Shown: positions 48,845 to 58,942, counted from the stretch's first letter. The stretch: DNA of 64,000 nt from Acrasis kona (GCA_026419775.2 JAOPGA020001336.1:1-64000), one strand, 5' to 3'. Notes: a model not told the origin generated them from the letters alone. Numbers and translations are program-made.

Positions 48845-50578
48845 TTAACGCTCCGTGTTGAATGAATCAACTTCAATTTGTTTCGCAACAGCTGCCAACT
48901 GCTCTTTCGGTTCAATCAACTGTCTCGCTCTCTTGACATATGCCATGGCCTCATCCCAAGTCCACATCAATGTCTGCATCAAGTACACAATGGCCACACA
49001 TGGTGACTTGTTCTCTCCTCTATTGCAGTACACCAACACCTTTTGGCTCTTGTTGATAAAGTCCGATCCATCGCTGAAAATCCTACGAATTTCTCTCTCG
49101 TCGGTTTCGTCGCAGTTCAATTGTAAGTATTCGAATCCAGGTAATGCGTCGCTGTTGCTCTTCTTCTCTCTGTCGCAGTTCAATAGATGAGTGATGCCCA
49201 ACTGTTTCAACACCTTCTCGTTCGAGGCGACCAATTGCGATCCCAAGAACAAGTTGGGGAGCAGGTGAGATGGGTAAGTGTCGTTGCTCTCTTGACACAA
49301 GAATGAATAGTCCTTGGTGAAACTTTCGAAACGATCAGCCAACACATACACGGTCTTGACACCTCTCTTGGTACTAAAGTAGTCCACGACCGTATTCAAA
49401 TGCTTGCCCTCCTTTTCTTGACTAACGTCTCCGTGGTAGATTAGAACGGTGTGCGCCAATTCGACGCTGGGCCACTTGATGTGTTCCAAGTCTTGTCTGC
49501 TGGTAATGCTCTCGGGTGAGGTACGAACGGCATTGTTGAGTCCTGGGGTCTGATCGCTTTCGCTTCTTGCATCAACGATCAAAAAGTCGTTAAGGATGAC
49601 CAAATTATAAAAGTCCATCTTTGAGATGTTAACCGCCTTGCTGTCCTCTTGTAGCTCCTCGGTGAATGTGGGGGCGGTGATGGGCGTGTAGGGTTCGATT
49701 TCTTGTTCTCTTTCCTTCTTGCGCTTCAAAATGTTGACACCGTTTTCTGGATTACCTCCCCACACAACTCTCCTTTGGATTTCGTTGGCATAGCCCCAGT
49801 CGAGAGCTCTTGGACACAAGTAAAAGTTCTCGTAAGCCAAGCTCATTTGACGCGCAGCTTCCTCTAGCTCCATCTTGCCGGAGCTGGTGCCAAGACCTGG
49901 ACACGCGACAGTTTCAATGAAGCGGTAATTTTCTGGATCCATCAAGGCTCTCTCATTGTGATCGGCAACAGCACGCAACATACTCTTCATGGCAAGATAA
50001 ACATAATCTGTTTGTTGGATGGAGTAGGGCACTCTCAAGGTAGGGGTGTGTGCGAGGTAGGGATGGGCTTGATGATGGGTGGGAATGATGAAGCTGGTGC
50101 CGACTGGCTGTTCTCCATCGTAATACCTCAAGATGTGTTGCTGCACTCTCATCTCAACCTGATCACCAAAGTAATGGGTTATGGAGGCGTCGATGCCTCC
50201 GTCCATGAGACCGAAGCTGTTTGCAGCACTAACCATACAATCGAAATTGTTAAGATCCTCGAACCTGAGGCACTTGATCTGAACCTTGGGGAAGGCTTGT
50301 CCAGACTGAGCTTGTTGCTGTTGAAGGATATGGTGATTCCTTCTCATAAATTTACCAAAGTGCAGCTTGAACTGTTTACATAGTTCAAAGTTTATATCAA
50401 CCAACACCAGGTTGAAGTCCTTTGGGTCGCGATACTCATAAGCCCCGGGGGTTAAGGGGGTAGTCGGTGTGACGTATAATGAAGCCTTTAGGTGGTCAGA
50501 TAAAGGAATTGCAGGGGCCTGTACTTGGTCACCACCACTCGCCGTGTCGATATTGATTTTAATCTTCTTGCTGCTCAT
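48845..50578 (-). CDS. Macro domain - rhodanese-like - DUSP pseudophosphatase, 577 aa
   Basis: The macro (ADP-ribose-binding) domain spans about residues 35-240: FDCMVSAANSFGLMDGGID (the binding loop NSxGxMxGGxD), PVGTSFIIPTHH and ETVACPGLGTSSGKM. A rhodanese-like stretch follows (LNDFLIVDARSESDQTPG, AHTVLIYHGDVSQ, VKTVYVLADRFESF). The C-terminal dual-specificity phosphatase fold has SHLLPNLFLGSQLVASNEKV, ITHLLNCDREKK and the P-loop VLVYCNRGENKSPCVAIVY. The canonical HCx5R is YCx5K: His and Arg are replaced while Cys remains, so catalysis is probably lost. ATG 50578; the TTG-extended frame is not used. No intron. Confidence 0.85.
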   Translation of the reverse strand: MSSKKIKINIDTASGGDQVQAPAIPLSDHLKASLYVTPTTPLTPGAYEYRDPKDFNLVLVDINFELCKQFKLHFGKFMRRNHHILQQQQAQSGQAFPKVQIKCLRFEDLNNFDCMVSAANSFGLMDGGIDASITHYFGDQVEMRVQQHILRYYDGEQPVGTSFIIPTHHQAHPYLAHTPTLRVPYSIQQTDYVYLAMKSMLRAVADHNERALMDPENYRFIETVACPGLGTSSGKMELEEAARQMSLAYENFYLCPRALDWGYANEIQRRVVWGGNPENGVNILKRKKEREQEIEPYTPITAPTFTEELQEDSKAVNISKMDFYNLVILNDFLIVDARSESDQTPGLNNAVRTSPESITSRQDLEHIKWPSVELAHTVLIYHGDVSQEKEGKHLNTVVDYFSTKRGVKTVYVLADRFESFTKDYSFLCQESNDTYPSHLLPNLFLGSQLVASNEKVLKQLGITHLLNCDREKKSNSDALPGFEYLQLNCDETDEREIRRIFSDGSDFINKSQKVLVYCNRGENKSPCVAIVYLMQTLMWTWDEAMAYVKRARQLIEPKEQLAAVAKQIEVDSFNTER

Positions 50579-50794
50579 CTTGTCTTGAACGATGTATGGT
50601 GGTTTCAAATATGTTAATGAATGATTAAGAACAACACGGAAATCTTAATTGCGAATTCTGTTTCTCCAGTTAATTTGTTTTTTGATCCTAATCAACCAAC
50701 CAAGAATCCATTTTTACTTTCTTGGTAAGGATTAATTTATCAGTCAAAACGATAAATAGCTGTCTGAAAATAAAGCGGATCACCTGTGGAATCT

Positions 50795-51608
50795 ATGTAC
50801 TATCCCTTTGGTTATAGATGCAATACAATCAAAAGAATTGCAATCGGCAGCGTACTATTAATAGTAAAGCCGTTACATAGCGACAGTCCATTGGATCAGA
50901 ACTTCCACATGGTCAACCTTTTCCCACAACCGGCTAGGATTTGACTTATCAAAATAAAGAGGAATATGATTTCGTCGGTGTCGCACCAGAATCCCAATTG
51001 GTCCAAGCTGAACATAATCACGATAATGATGCTGTTTATATCATCTTTGTTTATCAAAATAATGAAACCGAACGAATCGAACGATGTGGACTTTTGAGAG
51101 AAGGATTGATAACCTTTTGTGGAAGCGAAGACGTGACCTTTGATCACATAACACATTTTGTTCAACATGTAAATGATGAAATCAATTCAAGAAGGTTTTT
51201 TTTGAACACAAGAAAAAGAGGTAGATTATAACAATGTCAATCGTTTCTCTAGATTTCGTAACCCACGTGGATCACAAAAACTATTATCTTTGGAAAAGAA
51301 CGTCAGAGAATATTTTATAAAAACACCACTCGGACTTGCACTACACTAGCGATCAGATATTCTCAGCAATAAAGTATGTTATTATTTTACTATCACACTA
51401 AATAGTTAGGTTATATCGAAAAAAGTTAGCAAGCACCATAGTCGTTACTGAAGAACAAAGAAACATCTACCAAAGAAACATTTTAATTGGTATCGAAGAC
51501 CAAAGTGAAGATAAATGGGAGTTGATGAGCGATGATGAATATGAACAAGATGATGAAGGGTGCGATGAAATAATCATATCTCTTAAGTTAGCTTCATTTA
51601 TTGTATAA
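50795..51608 (+). CDS. Unrecognised multi-exon gene, about 223 aa, model uncertain
   Basis: Segments 50795-50911, 50938-51220, 51253-51301, 51350-51373 and 51410-51608 together give 224 codons with stop, in frame. The ORF begins MYYPFGYRCNTIKRIAIG; the main exon has NHDNDAVYIIFVYQNNETER and VTFDHITHFVQHVNDEIN; the last has ISTIV-like KLASTIVVTEEQRNIYQRNI and an acidic MSDDEYEQDDEG. The 36-nt last intron is typical. The 26-nt first gap (GTCAACCTTT..CTAG) and the 48-nt third with a GTCAGA donor are weak, so frameshifts are an alternative. No domain recognised. Confidence 0.4.
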
Positions 51609-51723
51609 AAATATCAACGTCAATATTGGTCAAAGTAGTGAAAGTGGCCTTTGATAGCTCCTGTTCGTCCTAAGTAACTTTAGCTTTAAAATAGTCAAGT
51701 TCTTCTTCACAAACTTGATTGCA

Positions 51724-52651
51724 ATGCAATGCTCACATACTCTGATGAGTGGTGAACGGCTTCTCTTAGCTACAGAGTTCGATGGAATGATGTTGATAAC
51801 CATGTTCCTGATTGAAGGTTTCAACATGGAAAATAGTTTAATTAACAGTTTCTTTTTTGTAAATGTATTACTTTCGTTTAAAACAGGTTGATTCAAGAAA
51901 ACTACCAGTTGTTTGTAATCAATGACATTGACATTCCAACACAAACATTGACAGGTACAACCTTGCATTTTCTTTTAAAAACAAGGACAAGCCTGATAGT
52001 TTATTGATAGTTTTACAACCTCCTTCAATGGTTATTGATGAGTTACCTTACACTGAAATTAAATGTATACAAATCACAGAGAAGGTGATTGCTCATGTTC
52101 ACAATTTGCCTTGCAAACACATAGTAGGTAACCTGGCAATTTATGAGCCTGATAATAGCGGCGGTTTCTCCAATAAAGGTCGACCCAAGATGTTTTATTA
52201 CTTTAGGTATACCCGCTGTTTTTGAAGTGGAATATTCAATGGAGAAGGTCACAAGGTCTATTCCATTAACGGATTGGACAAAAATTGGGAAATGCACTTT
52301 TCAAACATTCTGCAAATTAACCATGTAAGTACTTTATAGTGATGTTCATTTTAAACCTTCTAATTCAGATTCCATGATGCATATTGTGATGCTTACCCAG
52401 ATTATGATACTGTCCAATCATTACAGTTACAATCTCTGACATTGTACAATCCAACAAAAATAGAAGATCTCTGCTCCCTCGGCTCTAGTACCAGCAAAAA
52501 ACCAACCGTACTAACACATCGTTCAAGACCTACATTGGCAGTACTCGAACAGATGGTAAACTTTGCATTGAACTGTTCGCATCAGGAAAGGCATTTAGCT
52601 TACTGCCACCCAACTCGAACTCGCTGGGCCTTACTTGAGAAAACACAATGA
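51724..52651 (+). CDS. Unrecognised gene with unresolved exon structure
   Basis: Several open plus-strand blocks look coding: 51724-51850 (MQCSHTLMSGERLLLATEFD), 51985-52165 (SLLIVLQPPSMVIDELPYTE, IKCIQITEKVIAHVHNLPCK), 52208-52324 (IPAVFEVEYSMEKVTRSIPL, DWTKIGKCTFQTFCKLT), then after a 44-nt GTAAGT..TTCAG intron at 52325-52368, FHDAYCDAYPDYD and on. Beyond 52480 two frames compete; one reads TYIGSTRTDGKLCIELFASG. Some joints lack convincing splice sites, so this may be a decayed gene. I do not recognise the family. Confidence 0.35.
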
Positions 52652-53092
52652 TTATCTTTACTGTAAAACCCCAGGGTGGGAAACACTGAATGTTGCGGTG
52701 AAACCAAGGAGAAATGTCAATATCATCCGATCGGATAATAAAAATAATTTTGAATGATGTGCACCCTGATGATGTAAGCATGTATTGTGTTGGCAGTGGG
52801 TGCAATAGAGTAGGAGAATGATAATCTCTAATAAATAGTCGATGAGTTTAAGCATGCTGTAAAGCCCCTAAATAAATGACAGCTTTCCGCTTATGAAATA
52901 TTGCATCCCTTGATTTTTCACTACTAAAGTGACATTGCTATGCTTGTATTCATGTACGCTCAAGACCAATCAAACCACAAAATGATTAATTAAACCTCCC
53001 AAGGTTCCAATATGTGCTGGTGGGACACAAAGCTGGCGTCTTGATTCCCATCAGATCAAGATTGTAATTATAGTCAACGTCACAAACACGTC
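52652..53092. other. Intergenic / decayed sequence
   Basis: Short plus-strand open stretches (VAVKPRRNVNIIRSDNKNN near 52690-52755) may be a remnant of the preceding gene. Minus-strand ORFs here have no features. Otherwise the promoter region of the LRR gene. Confidence 0.35.
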
Positions 53093-54490
53093 ATGCACAA
53101 AGCAGCATTCTTTTTTACACTGATCTTCTGTTTGACGTTATTTACAAGACAAGAAGGTTTGTTACTCTACTGTACAAATTGAGATCTAACCATTACAGAG
53201 GTACAAGTATCCTCTACCCCTGTGATTCATAACGAGTTGAATGTAATAAATGACCTAGAACACGAAAAGGTCACAATTGAACAAATAATTTCCACCTTTG
53301 TGGATAGAGCTCTTGAGAAAAGTGACCTCTTCATTCGCAACATACCAATATCCACAGTAGAAGATGCAAAGATTGTATCAAGTGCTGCAGCAAAAATCAA
53401 GGATATCACAAGGGTTGTATTTAGTAAGAATGGTGAGCAAACAGAGGAATCAGAGCAAGATTCTCATGTTCTCAAGGATGATGTTGTCCAAGAGCTAGCC
53501 AAAGGTCTTTCGCAAAGCCCCAACTTACGCGTGCTGGCATTCACCAAGAATAGATTTGAAAGCGCAAAATCATGTGCTTCAATTGCTGATCTATTGAGCA
53601 GATCGGACAGCAAAATTGAAAAATTCTACTTGTATCGCAACAACATCACAGATTCCTCGTGCTTACAGAAGTTGGCCGAGCCATTTAAGGCCGAACAACC
53701 AGAGTCCGTCAATGTAACAAACAAGCTATTCAAAGTGGTCATTTTAGAGAATCAAATCAAACAAGAGGAGATGAAACACCTAATTTCCCTAATAGAGTCT
53801 TCTAAGCTCAACATCACAGAGTTGGTTTTGCGTAACGCTGGATTAAACTCAGGAACCGCCGCACTCTTGAGCAAGTCATTATCCTCCGAAAAGAACAAGC
53901 TGACTAGACTTGACGTTGGAGAGAACGTAGACCTTGGACTTGAAGGATTCAAAACACTTTGCCAGGCCATATCTTCATCAAACAGAGTCACCCATCTCGA
54001 CATTTCAAACGCCAACTTGGAGAGCGTCGACGCGGTCAAGACACTCAGCAGTTTAATCACCAACACAAAGACTTTGGTCAGAGTTGATTTGAGCGACAAC
54101 AAGATTGGAGATCAAGGACTTTCTATACTTTTAGACACATTGAAGAACAAACCAAGCCTAACCAAAATTGACATTAGCGGAGCGGGATTGACCGATCTTG
54201 GTGTGACCTCATTGGTCGATGCCGTTGAAAACAAAACCATTGCTTTGACCAAGATTAATTTGTACAGACAGGATGTGAGTGATGACAAATTACAAGTAAG
54301 AGTGGTGAACAATGACATGGTAATCAAGAGCGAATACTTTGAAGAGAATGACGATGATAACTATGATGACGACGAGGACGATGATGAGTATGGAGACGAT
54401 GACGAAGATGATGAAGATGATGAGGAAGAAGATGACGTGGATGAGGAACGACCCAAAAACAATAAAGAAACTGTGAGAGATGAATTGTAA
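53093..54490 (+). CDS. ER-lumenal LRR (RNI-like) protein with acidic tail and RDEL, 451 aa
   Basis: Exon 1 (53093-53156) encodes a signal peptide (MHKAAFFFTLIFCLTLF); a 42-nt intron with TCTAAC joins it to 53199-54490 for 452 codons. The body is ribonuclease-inhibitor-type leucine-rich repeats: LAKGLSQSPNLRVLAFTKN, IADLLSRSDSKIEKFYLYRN, LNITELVLRNAGLNSGTAAL, NRVTHLDISNANLESVDAV, KTLVRVDLSDNKIGDQGLS, PSLTKIDISGAGLTDLGV. Then about 50 residues of almost pure Asp/Glu (Ca2+-binding type, as in calreticulin), ending VRDEL. RDEL is a KDEL/HDEL-like ER-retrieval signal. Together these indicate a resident ER protein; LRR in the ER lumen with this tail is unusual. The stop overlaps AATAAA. Confidence 0.8.
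53157..53198 (+). other. Intron of the ER LRR gene (42 nt)
   Basis: GTTTGTTACT...CCATTACAG with TCTAAC, phase 1. Confidence 0.8.
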
Positions 54491-54543
54491 TAAAAAAACC
54501 TTTAGTCAACTACTGTTGTTCGAAGCCAACGTCTACAAATCAA

Positions 54544-55592
54544 ATGGCAGTAACCGTGTCCAAGGCTACTATGCGTGACTGCATGAGGCGACTCGCCAAA
54601 ACTTACGAGGAGTCAGCGGGGACTGCCTACGCTGGATTGAATGAGGAGGATTCGCTTCCTGATGTAGCTGGGATGACAGCATTTGAGGCTCGTAAAATTA
54701 TCATCACCAAAAAGATCGACCTTACAAGGAAGGTATGCGTCCATGATATTCATTTGTTGATTTTTAGAAAATAGCCGAAAGAGACGAAATCGGAAGAACT
54801 AGGCAAGGAGGTCCTGATAGACTTGTTAGATTGAACAACAACATTAAAAAGATGATAAAATCAATCTTTACAGATTTCGACGAAATGAAGCAGCTACAGG
54901 TTAGAAATCTCAACAAGAGGGTAAACATCTCAAAAATCTATTTCGCAAACTAATTCAAATAGTTGTTCTTCTCTACTGCTATTAAAATACAACAAAAAAA
55001 GGAACAAGATGCTAAAGAAGCAGAGGATATCATATTGCTAGCCGAACACGTTTTAGCTCTAGAAAATGAGGATAAAAAGAGATTTGGGAACAAAAACAAA
55101 GATGTGAGCAGCATGGCCTCCAAGGTTAAGAAGCAACTATTGCAAGGTCTGATGACAAGTAATGAAGAGGCTAAGACCAGTGATGGTCAACCTATCAAAA
55201 CCGAAGATGATTTAGATCAGCTGGGATTTAACGATTTACCTGAATTAGATATAAGTCAGTCGCTAGTAAGAGTAGAAAACAACAAAGCGGAGTTAAGTCA
55301 GGCCTTAGATGCGTTTAGTACAAAAGTTGAAAAATTGTCGGTAATAGCAAAGAGTATTAGTGTCGAATTGGACGAACAAGGTAATATGGTGGATGATTTG
55401 GACGAGAAGGCGAAAAAAGAAGTAGAGAGATTAGAAAATCTGAACCAAAAAGTCGAAAAAGCATTAGAGAAAAGTGGAGGAATTATGAAATATTTAGCCG
55501 TTTTGATATTTTTGATTATTGCCTGCATGGTCTTCGCCCTTTTGTATATACTAGTTGTCAAGTACATTTCGCCAATAACAAAAAACCTTTAA
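54544..55592 (+). CDS. Qc-SNARE, SYP7/syntaxin-like, 323 aa
   Basis: A tail-anchored membrane-fusion SNARE. Exons 54544-54732, 54768-54920, 54963-55592 (35- and 42-nt introns), 324 codons with stop. The N-terminal part is helical (ARKIIITKKIDLTRK, RLNNNIKKMIKSIFTDFDEM). The SNARE motif spans about residues 225-285: ALDAFSTKVEKLSVIAKSIS, VELDEQGNMVDDLDEKAKKE, with Gln at the ionic zero layer (DEQGNMVDDLD), as in Q-SNAREs. The C-terminal anchor is YLAVLIFLIIACMVFALLYI with a short lumenal tail. The order and linker resemble plant SYP7 proteins, placing it provisionally in ER/endosomal traffic. Confidence 0.8.
54733..54767 (+). other. Intron 1 of the SNARE gene (35 nt)
   Basis: GTATGCGTCC...GATTTTTAG, phase 0. 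Confidence 0.8.
54921..54962 (+). other. Intron 2 of the SNARE gene (42 nt)
   Basis: GTAAACATCT...TTCAAATAG with AACTAAT, phase 0. Confidence 0.75.
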
Positions 55593-55617
55593 TTTTGTAA
55601 ACACAAGTTGGAGAACA

Positions 55618-56477
55618 ATGGGTGATCTAAGGGAGAGATGCACAAGCTTGATTAATTTAATGTCTGAGCAAGTAAATTCAATATTTGTTTAAATTCTGAA
55701 TACAAGATGACGCAACTACCTAATAATAACATAACTGACAATCAGGCCTCAAACAATGCAACATATCTAAAGACGATTGATTTCCTACAAAAAGGTTTGT
55801 GCAAACCTCCCTTTATGATAACAATATTTAGAACTGCAGGATCGACTAGAACTGATCAACGATTTGAAAGCAATGTTAGAGACTAGAGTGAATGGGCCCG
55901 GATCTACTATGATTGTTCAAATTGAAGACTTGCATTCTGTTCTGAGCACCTCACTATCAGTAAGTTTCCTCCAAGAACCTTCAATAAATATACAAGTGTG
56001 TCAACAACATAAGCCACAAATTTGAGTTTATTGTCCAAAACACCACAAATGAAATTAAAAAGTTCGTTTCCATGCTAACTATGGAAGTTGCTGTTATCGA
56101 CCATCAAATATTCCAACAGTAAGTTCTTATACTTGTTCAGTCATTACATTGTATAAAGAAGAGAAACCCTCGAAAGGTTGATGCTAACATGTGATCAAGT
56201 AATTGGTGAGAGGGATCAGCTCAAAATTGAAGTTGCCATGATTAACAAGGATTTGAACGAAAAAATCTTCAAGCTGAACGAGAACCTTATTTCCACTCAA
56301 CAAAAGAACGACCAACGACTTGCAGATCTGAGAAGAGAGGTAAGTGTGAAGATTATACTATATCTAAATTTCAAACAGTACGAAGAAAGACTAATCGACT
56401 CTAGAACTGATCATGAGGTCCAAAGACTGAGAGCTGAGGTGACAGAGTTGAGAAGAAGGTTGAATAATAAATTGTAA
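55618..56477 (+). CDS. Small coiled-coil protein with five introns, 223 aa
   Basis: Six exons: 55618-55671, 55707-55794, 55832-55959, 55997-56118, 56159-56340, 56380-56477; introns 35-40 nt; exactly 224 codons. The product is almost wholly helical: LQDRLELINDLKAMLETRV, HKFEFIVQNTTNEIKKFVSM, QQRETLERLMLTCDQVIGER, and RLRAEVTELRRRLNNKL at the end. Intron 5 (39 nt) is a multiple of three without a stop and is retained by simple ORF finding. It lies 25 bp after the SNARE stop. Family not recognised; a ciliary or centrosomal role would suit the shape but is not shown. Confidence 0.75.
55672..55706 (+). other. Intron 1 of the 223-aa coiled-coil gene (35 nt)
   Basis: GTAAATTCAA...GAATACAAG, phase 0. 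Confidence 0.75.
55795..55831 (+). other. Intron 2 of the 223-aa coiled-coil gene (37 nt)
   Basis: GTTTGTGCAA...AATATTTAG, phase 1. Confidence 0.75.
55960..55996 (+). other. Intron 3 of the 223-aa coiled-coil gene (37 nt)
   Basis: GTAAGTTTCC...TATACAAG, phase 0. Confidence 0.75.
56119..56158 (+). other. Intron 4 of the 223-aa coiled-coil gene (40 nt)
   Basis: GTAAGTTCTT...GTATAAAG, phase 2. Confidence 0.75.
56341..56379 (+). other. Intron 5 of the 223-aa coiled-coil gene (39 nt, in frame)
   Basis: GTAAGTGTGA...TTCAAACAG, phase 0. Confidence 0.8.
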
Positions 56478-56512
56478 TGTTAGTAAACCAAGTTTGTTAA
56501 ATTGAATTTATC

Positions 56513-56985
56513 ATGTCTGGGAAGTACAACAATAACATCGAGCACGACTTTGTCCAAAAGCATATTCCTGAATGTAACATAAAAGTACATACACCAATGA
56601 AATGGGTACCAAAAAATTCTGGAAATGCTAATGTTGATGCACCAAAAGAAGATTATTACATTATGGAAGCGAACAAAAATCAAAAACCATTAACTGAAAA
56701 AGAGGAAAAAAGCATACAATACGGAAAACTTTTCAAATCTTTGATGGGAACACAATGTGGTAAGGCAGCGGCCACATCGGCGGGTGCGGCTAGCATTCTA
56801 GGCACCTTATACGTTAGAACCAGAGTACCCCAGAGTAAGTGGCATGACGTTTGTGTAACTTTTAAATCTTAGAACTTCGAACTGGTTCCAAATACTTTGA
56901 TGGAGTTGTGTATCCGTTCGCAATAGCATTTATAGTTAGTTTCGTCGCGTGCAGGCAGTATAATCTCAAACAAAATAAATTGTAA
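56513..56985 (+). CDS. COX20: COX20-like mitochondrial assembly factor, 144 aa
   Basis: COX20 (FAM36A) is an inner-membrane chaperone for cytochrome c oxidase subunit 2. The protein has a hydrophilic head, then GTQCGKAAATSAGAASILGT as the first membrane hairpin (compare the Cys-x3 and Gly/Ala-rich helix of COX20), an Arg-rich loop RTRVPQKLRTG, and a second helix VVYPFAIAFIVSFVACRQYN followed by LKQNK. The C-R-x-Y/N-x3-KQ end is like the CRYNYAKQ end of animal COX20. Exons 56513-56834 and 56873-56985 over a 38-nt intron give 145 codons. Family assignment rests on the overall pattern and a few positions. Confidence 0.62.
56835..56872 (+). other. Intron of the COX20-like gene (38 nt)
   Basis: GTAAGTGGCA...AAATCTTAG, phase 1; splicing reveals the second membrane helix. 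Confidence 0.8.
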
Positions 56986-57059
56986 TTATGATGATATTTT
57001 TGGGTTTCTCCTAGTTGTTTAATTTGTACATTTCATAAAATCAATCAAAAACAAATCAT

Positions 57060-58907
57060 ATGACTACATCAAACGTCCTCGATCTCGCTAAACTTTGGTT
57101 AGAGACAGATGTATTCGCTCATACAAGATTAGAAATAGAACAATTGTTGGCTAACAATGATGAGAAGGAGCTCACGATAAGGTTACAAGAAAGAATAGCA
57201 TTTGGAACGGCTGGTCTAAGAGCGCGAATGGCGGCAGGGTTTTCATGTATGAATGAGTTAATAATTATACAAACTACTCAGGGATTGGTCAAGTACCTCG
57301 CGTCTCAACAGTTGGAGAATGACAAACAGCGTGGAATTGTGATTGGCTATGATGGAAGGCACAACTCAAAGAATTATGCACAACTCACCGCAATAGTATT
57401 TTTAAGCAGTGGATACACTGTGCACCTATTCCCACAACTAGCGTGCACCCCGATCGTTCCATTCTCTGTTATTGAATTAAATTGTGTTGCAGGAATCATG
57501 ATCACAGCCTCCCATAATCCCAAAATGGATAATGGATACAAGTTATACTGGCACAATGGATGTCAAATTGTAGAACCACATGATGAAGGCATTTCAAAAT
57601 GCATCTTGCAAAACTTGGCAGTGTGGCCTCAAGTCAAGTCCATGATTCCAACAAACTACATTCCAGACAGTAATGACACATGGATCGCGCCCAACCATCT
57701 ACTTAAGGACCCAAGCGCACAGATTGACAATTACTTTAACAAGATTAAACAATATTCCCACAACCACTCCATCAATGCCTCCAGAAAAAATCCCATCACA
57801 TATACGGCCATGCACGGCGTGGGAGCGCCTTGGGTCACTCGTGCCTTCCAAGTGTTCGACCTCCAACCATACATTCCAGTGTCACAACAAATCCTACCCG
57901 ATCCAGACTTTTCAACCGTCGCTTATCCCAATCCAGAAGAAGGAAAAGGAGCGCTGTCGTTGGCCATACAAACTGCACAACAACACGATTCAAAACTAAT
58001 ACTTGCCAACGATCCCGATGCAGATCGGTTGGCGGTTGCAGAGAGACAGACTGATGGTGAGTGGCGCATCTTTAACGGAAATGAAATTGCCGTCCTGATG
58101 GCCCACTGGGTGTGGACGCGTCACAAGAAGCAATTCAACCCATCACCTCAACAAGCATCCAATTGCGTCATGATCAACAGCACAGTAAGCAGCAAGATTT
58201 TAAGAGCCATGGCCCATCACGAAGGGTTTCGATACGAAGAGACATTGACTGGATTCAAATGGATCGGCAACAAGGCGCACGACGAAATCAAAAACGGTCG
58301 CACATTTTTATTTGGATACGAAGTGGAGATTGGATTCTTGGTGGGAGACATTAGTTTGGATAAAGATGGGGTGAGATGTGCCGCCATCTTTGCGGAGATG
58401 GCCCTCGATTTATATCACGAAAATCAAATCACCCTCGCTCGTCACCTGGAAGATTTGTACGATTTATACGGACACTATCTGATGCGCACTCGTTATTACT
58501 TTTGTGACAAGGCCGATAAATTGATCGCGGTCATGAATCAAATCAGAACCATGGGCGACGACGGGAGCTATCCGAAGAGGATTCCTAATCTAGTGGACAA
58601 CGCTCGACCTGATTTTGTGATTCGGAGCGTTCGTGATTTGACATGTGGAATCGACACCAGTCAACCAGATGGTAAACCTACGCTACCCACCACGCCTAAT
58701 GCACAGATGATTACATTTACTTTTGAAGACTCGAGCACGTGTACGCTGCGTAATAGCGGAACGGAACCGAAGCTCAAGTATTACGTTGAAGTCAACGACA
58801 AGAATAAAGAGGCGGCACAGGTCAAGTTGCAACAATTGACGTACAGCGTGCTGAATTACTTGTTGAGACCACAAGAAACTGGATTGGTGGCACCAAAAGA
58901 TGAATAA
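57060..58907 (+). CDS. PGM2: Phosphoglucomutase-2 / phosphopentomutase, 615 aa
   Basis: Alpha-D-phosphohexomutase interconverting sugar 1- and 6- (or ribose 1- and 5-) phosphates in the cytosol. FGTAGLRARMAAG near residue 48 is the family N-terminus. The phosphoserine loop is ITASHNPKMDNGYK (Ser151). The Mg2+ loop is ANDPDADRLAVAE, the sugar-binding loop GFKWIGNKAHDE then GYEVEIGFLVG, and the phosphate-binding loop LRNSGTEPKLKYYVE near the C-terminus. The length matches PGM2/yeast Pgm3 rather than the shorter PGM1. A longer GC-richer coding stretch than most neighbours; no intron. All catalytic loops appear intact. Confidence 0.96.
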   Translation: MTTSNVLDLAKLWLETDVFAHTRLEIEQLLANNDEKELTIRLQERIAFGTAGLRARMAAGFSCMNELIIIQTTQGLVKYLASQQLENDKQRGIVIGYDGRHNSKNYAQLTAIVFLSSGYTVHLFPQLACTPIVPFSVIELNCVAGIMITASHNPKMDNGYKLYWHNGCQIVEPHDEGISKCILQNLAVWPQVKSMIPTNYIPDSNDTWIAPNHLLKDPSAQIDNYFNKIKQYSHNHSINASRKNPITYTAMHGVGAPWVTRAFQVFDLQPYIPVSQQILPDPDFSTVAYPNPEEGKGALSLAIQTAQQHDSKLILANDPDADRLAVAERQTDGEWRIFNGNEIAVLMAHWVWTRHKKQFNPSPQQASNCVMINSTVSSKILRAMAHHEGFRYEETLTGFKWIGNKAHDEIKNGRTFLFGYEVEIGFLVGDISLDKDGVRCAAIFAEMALDLYHENQITLARHLEDLYDLYGHYLMRTRYYFCDKADKLIAVMNQIRTMGDDGSYPKRIPNLVDNARPDFVIRSVRDLTCGIDTSQPDGKPTLPTTPNAQMITFTFEDSSTCTLRNSGTEPKLKYYVEVNDKNKEAAQVKLQQLTYSVLNYLLRPQETGLVAPKDE

Positions 58908-58942
58908 AGTATTTTTTAATTGTTACATTGTTTACATTTACT

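Noticed and set aside
51630-51968. Minus-strand 112-codon ORF starting MQGCTC
   Set aside because: It has an ATG but is antisense to plausible plus-strand coding blocks and has no domain; kept out for lack of support.
54342-54455. GAT/GAA-rich low-complexity DNA as a microsatellite repeat
   Set aside because: It encodes the acidic tail of the RDEL protein in frame, so it is explained by coding.
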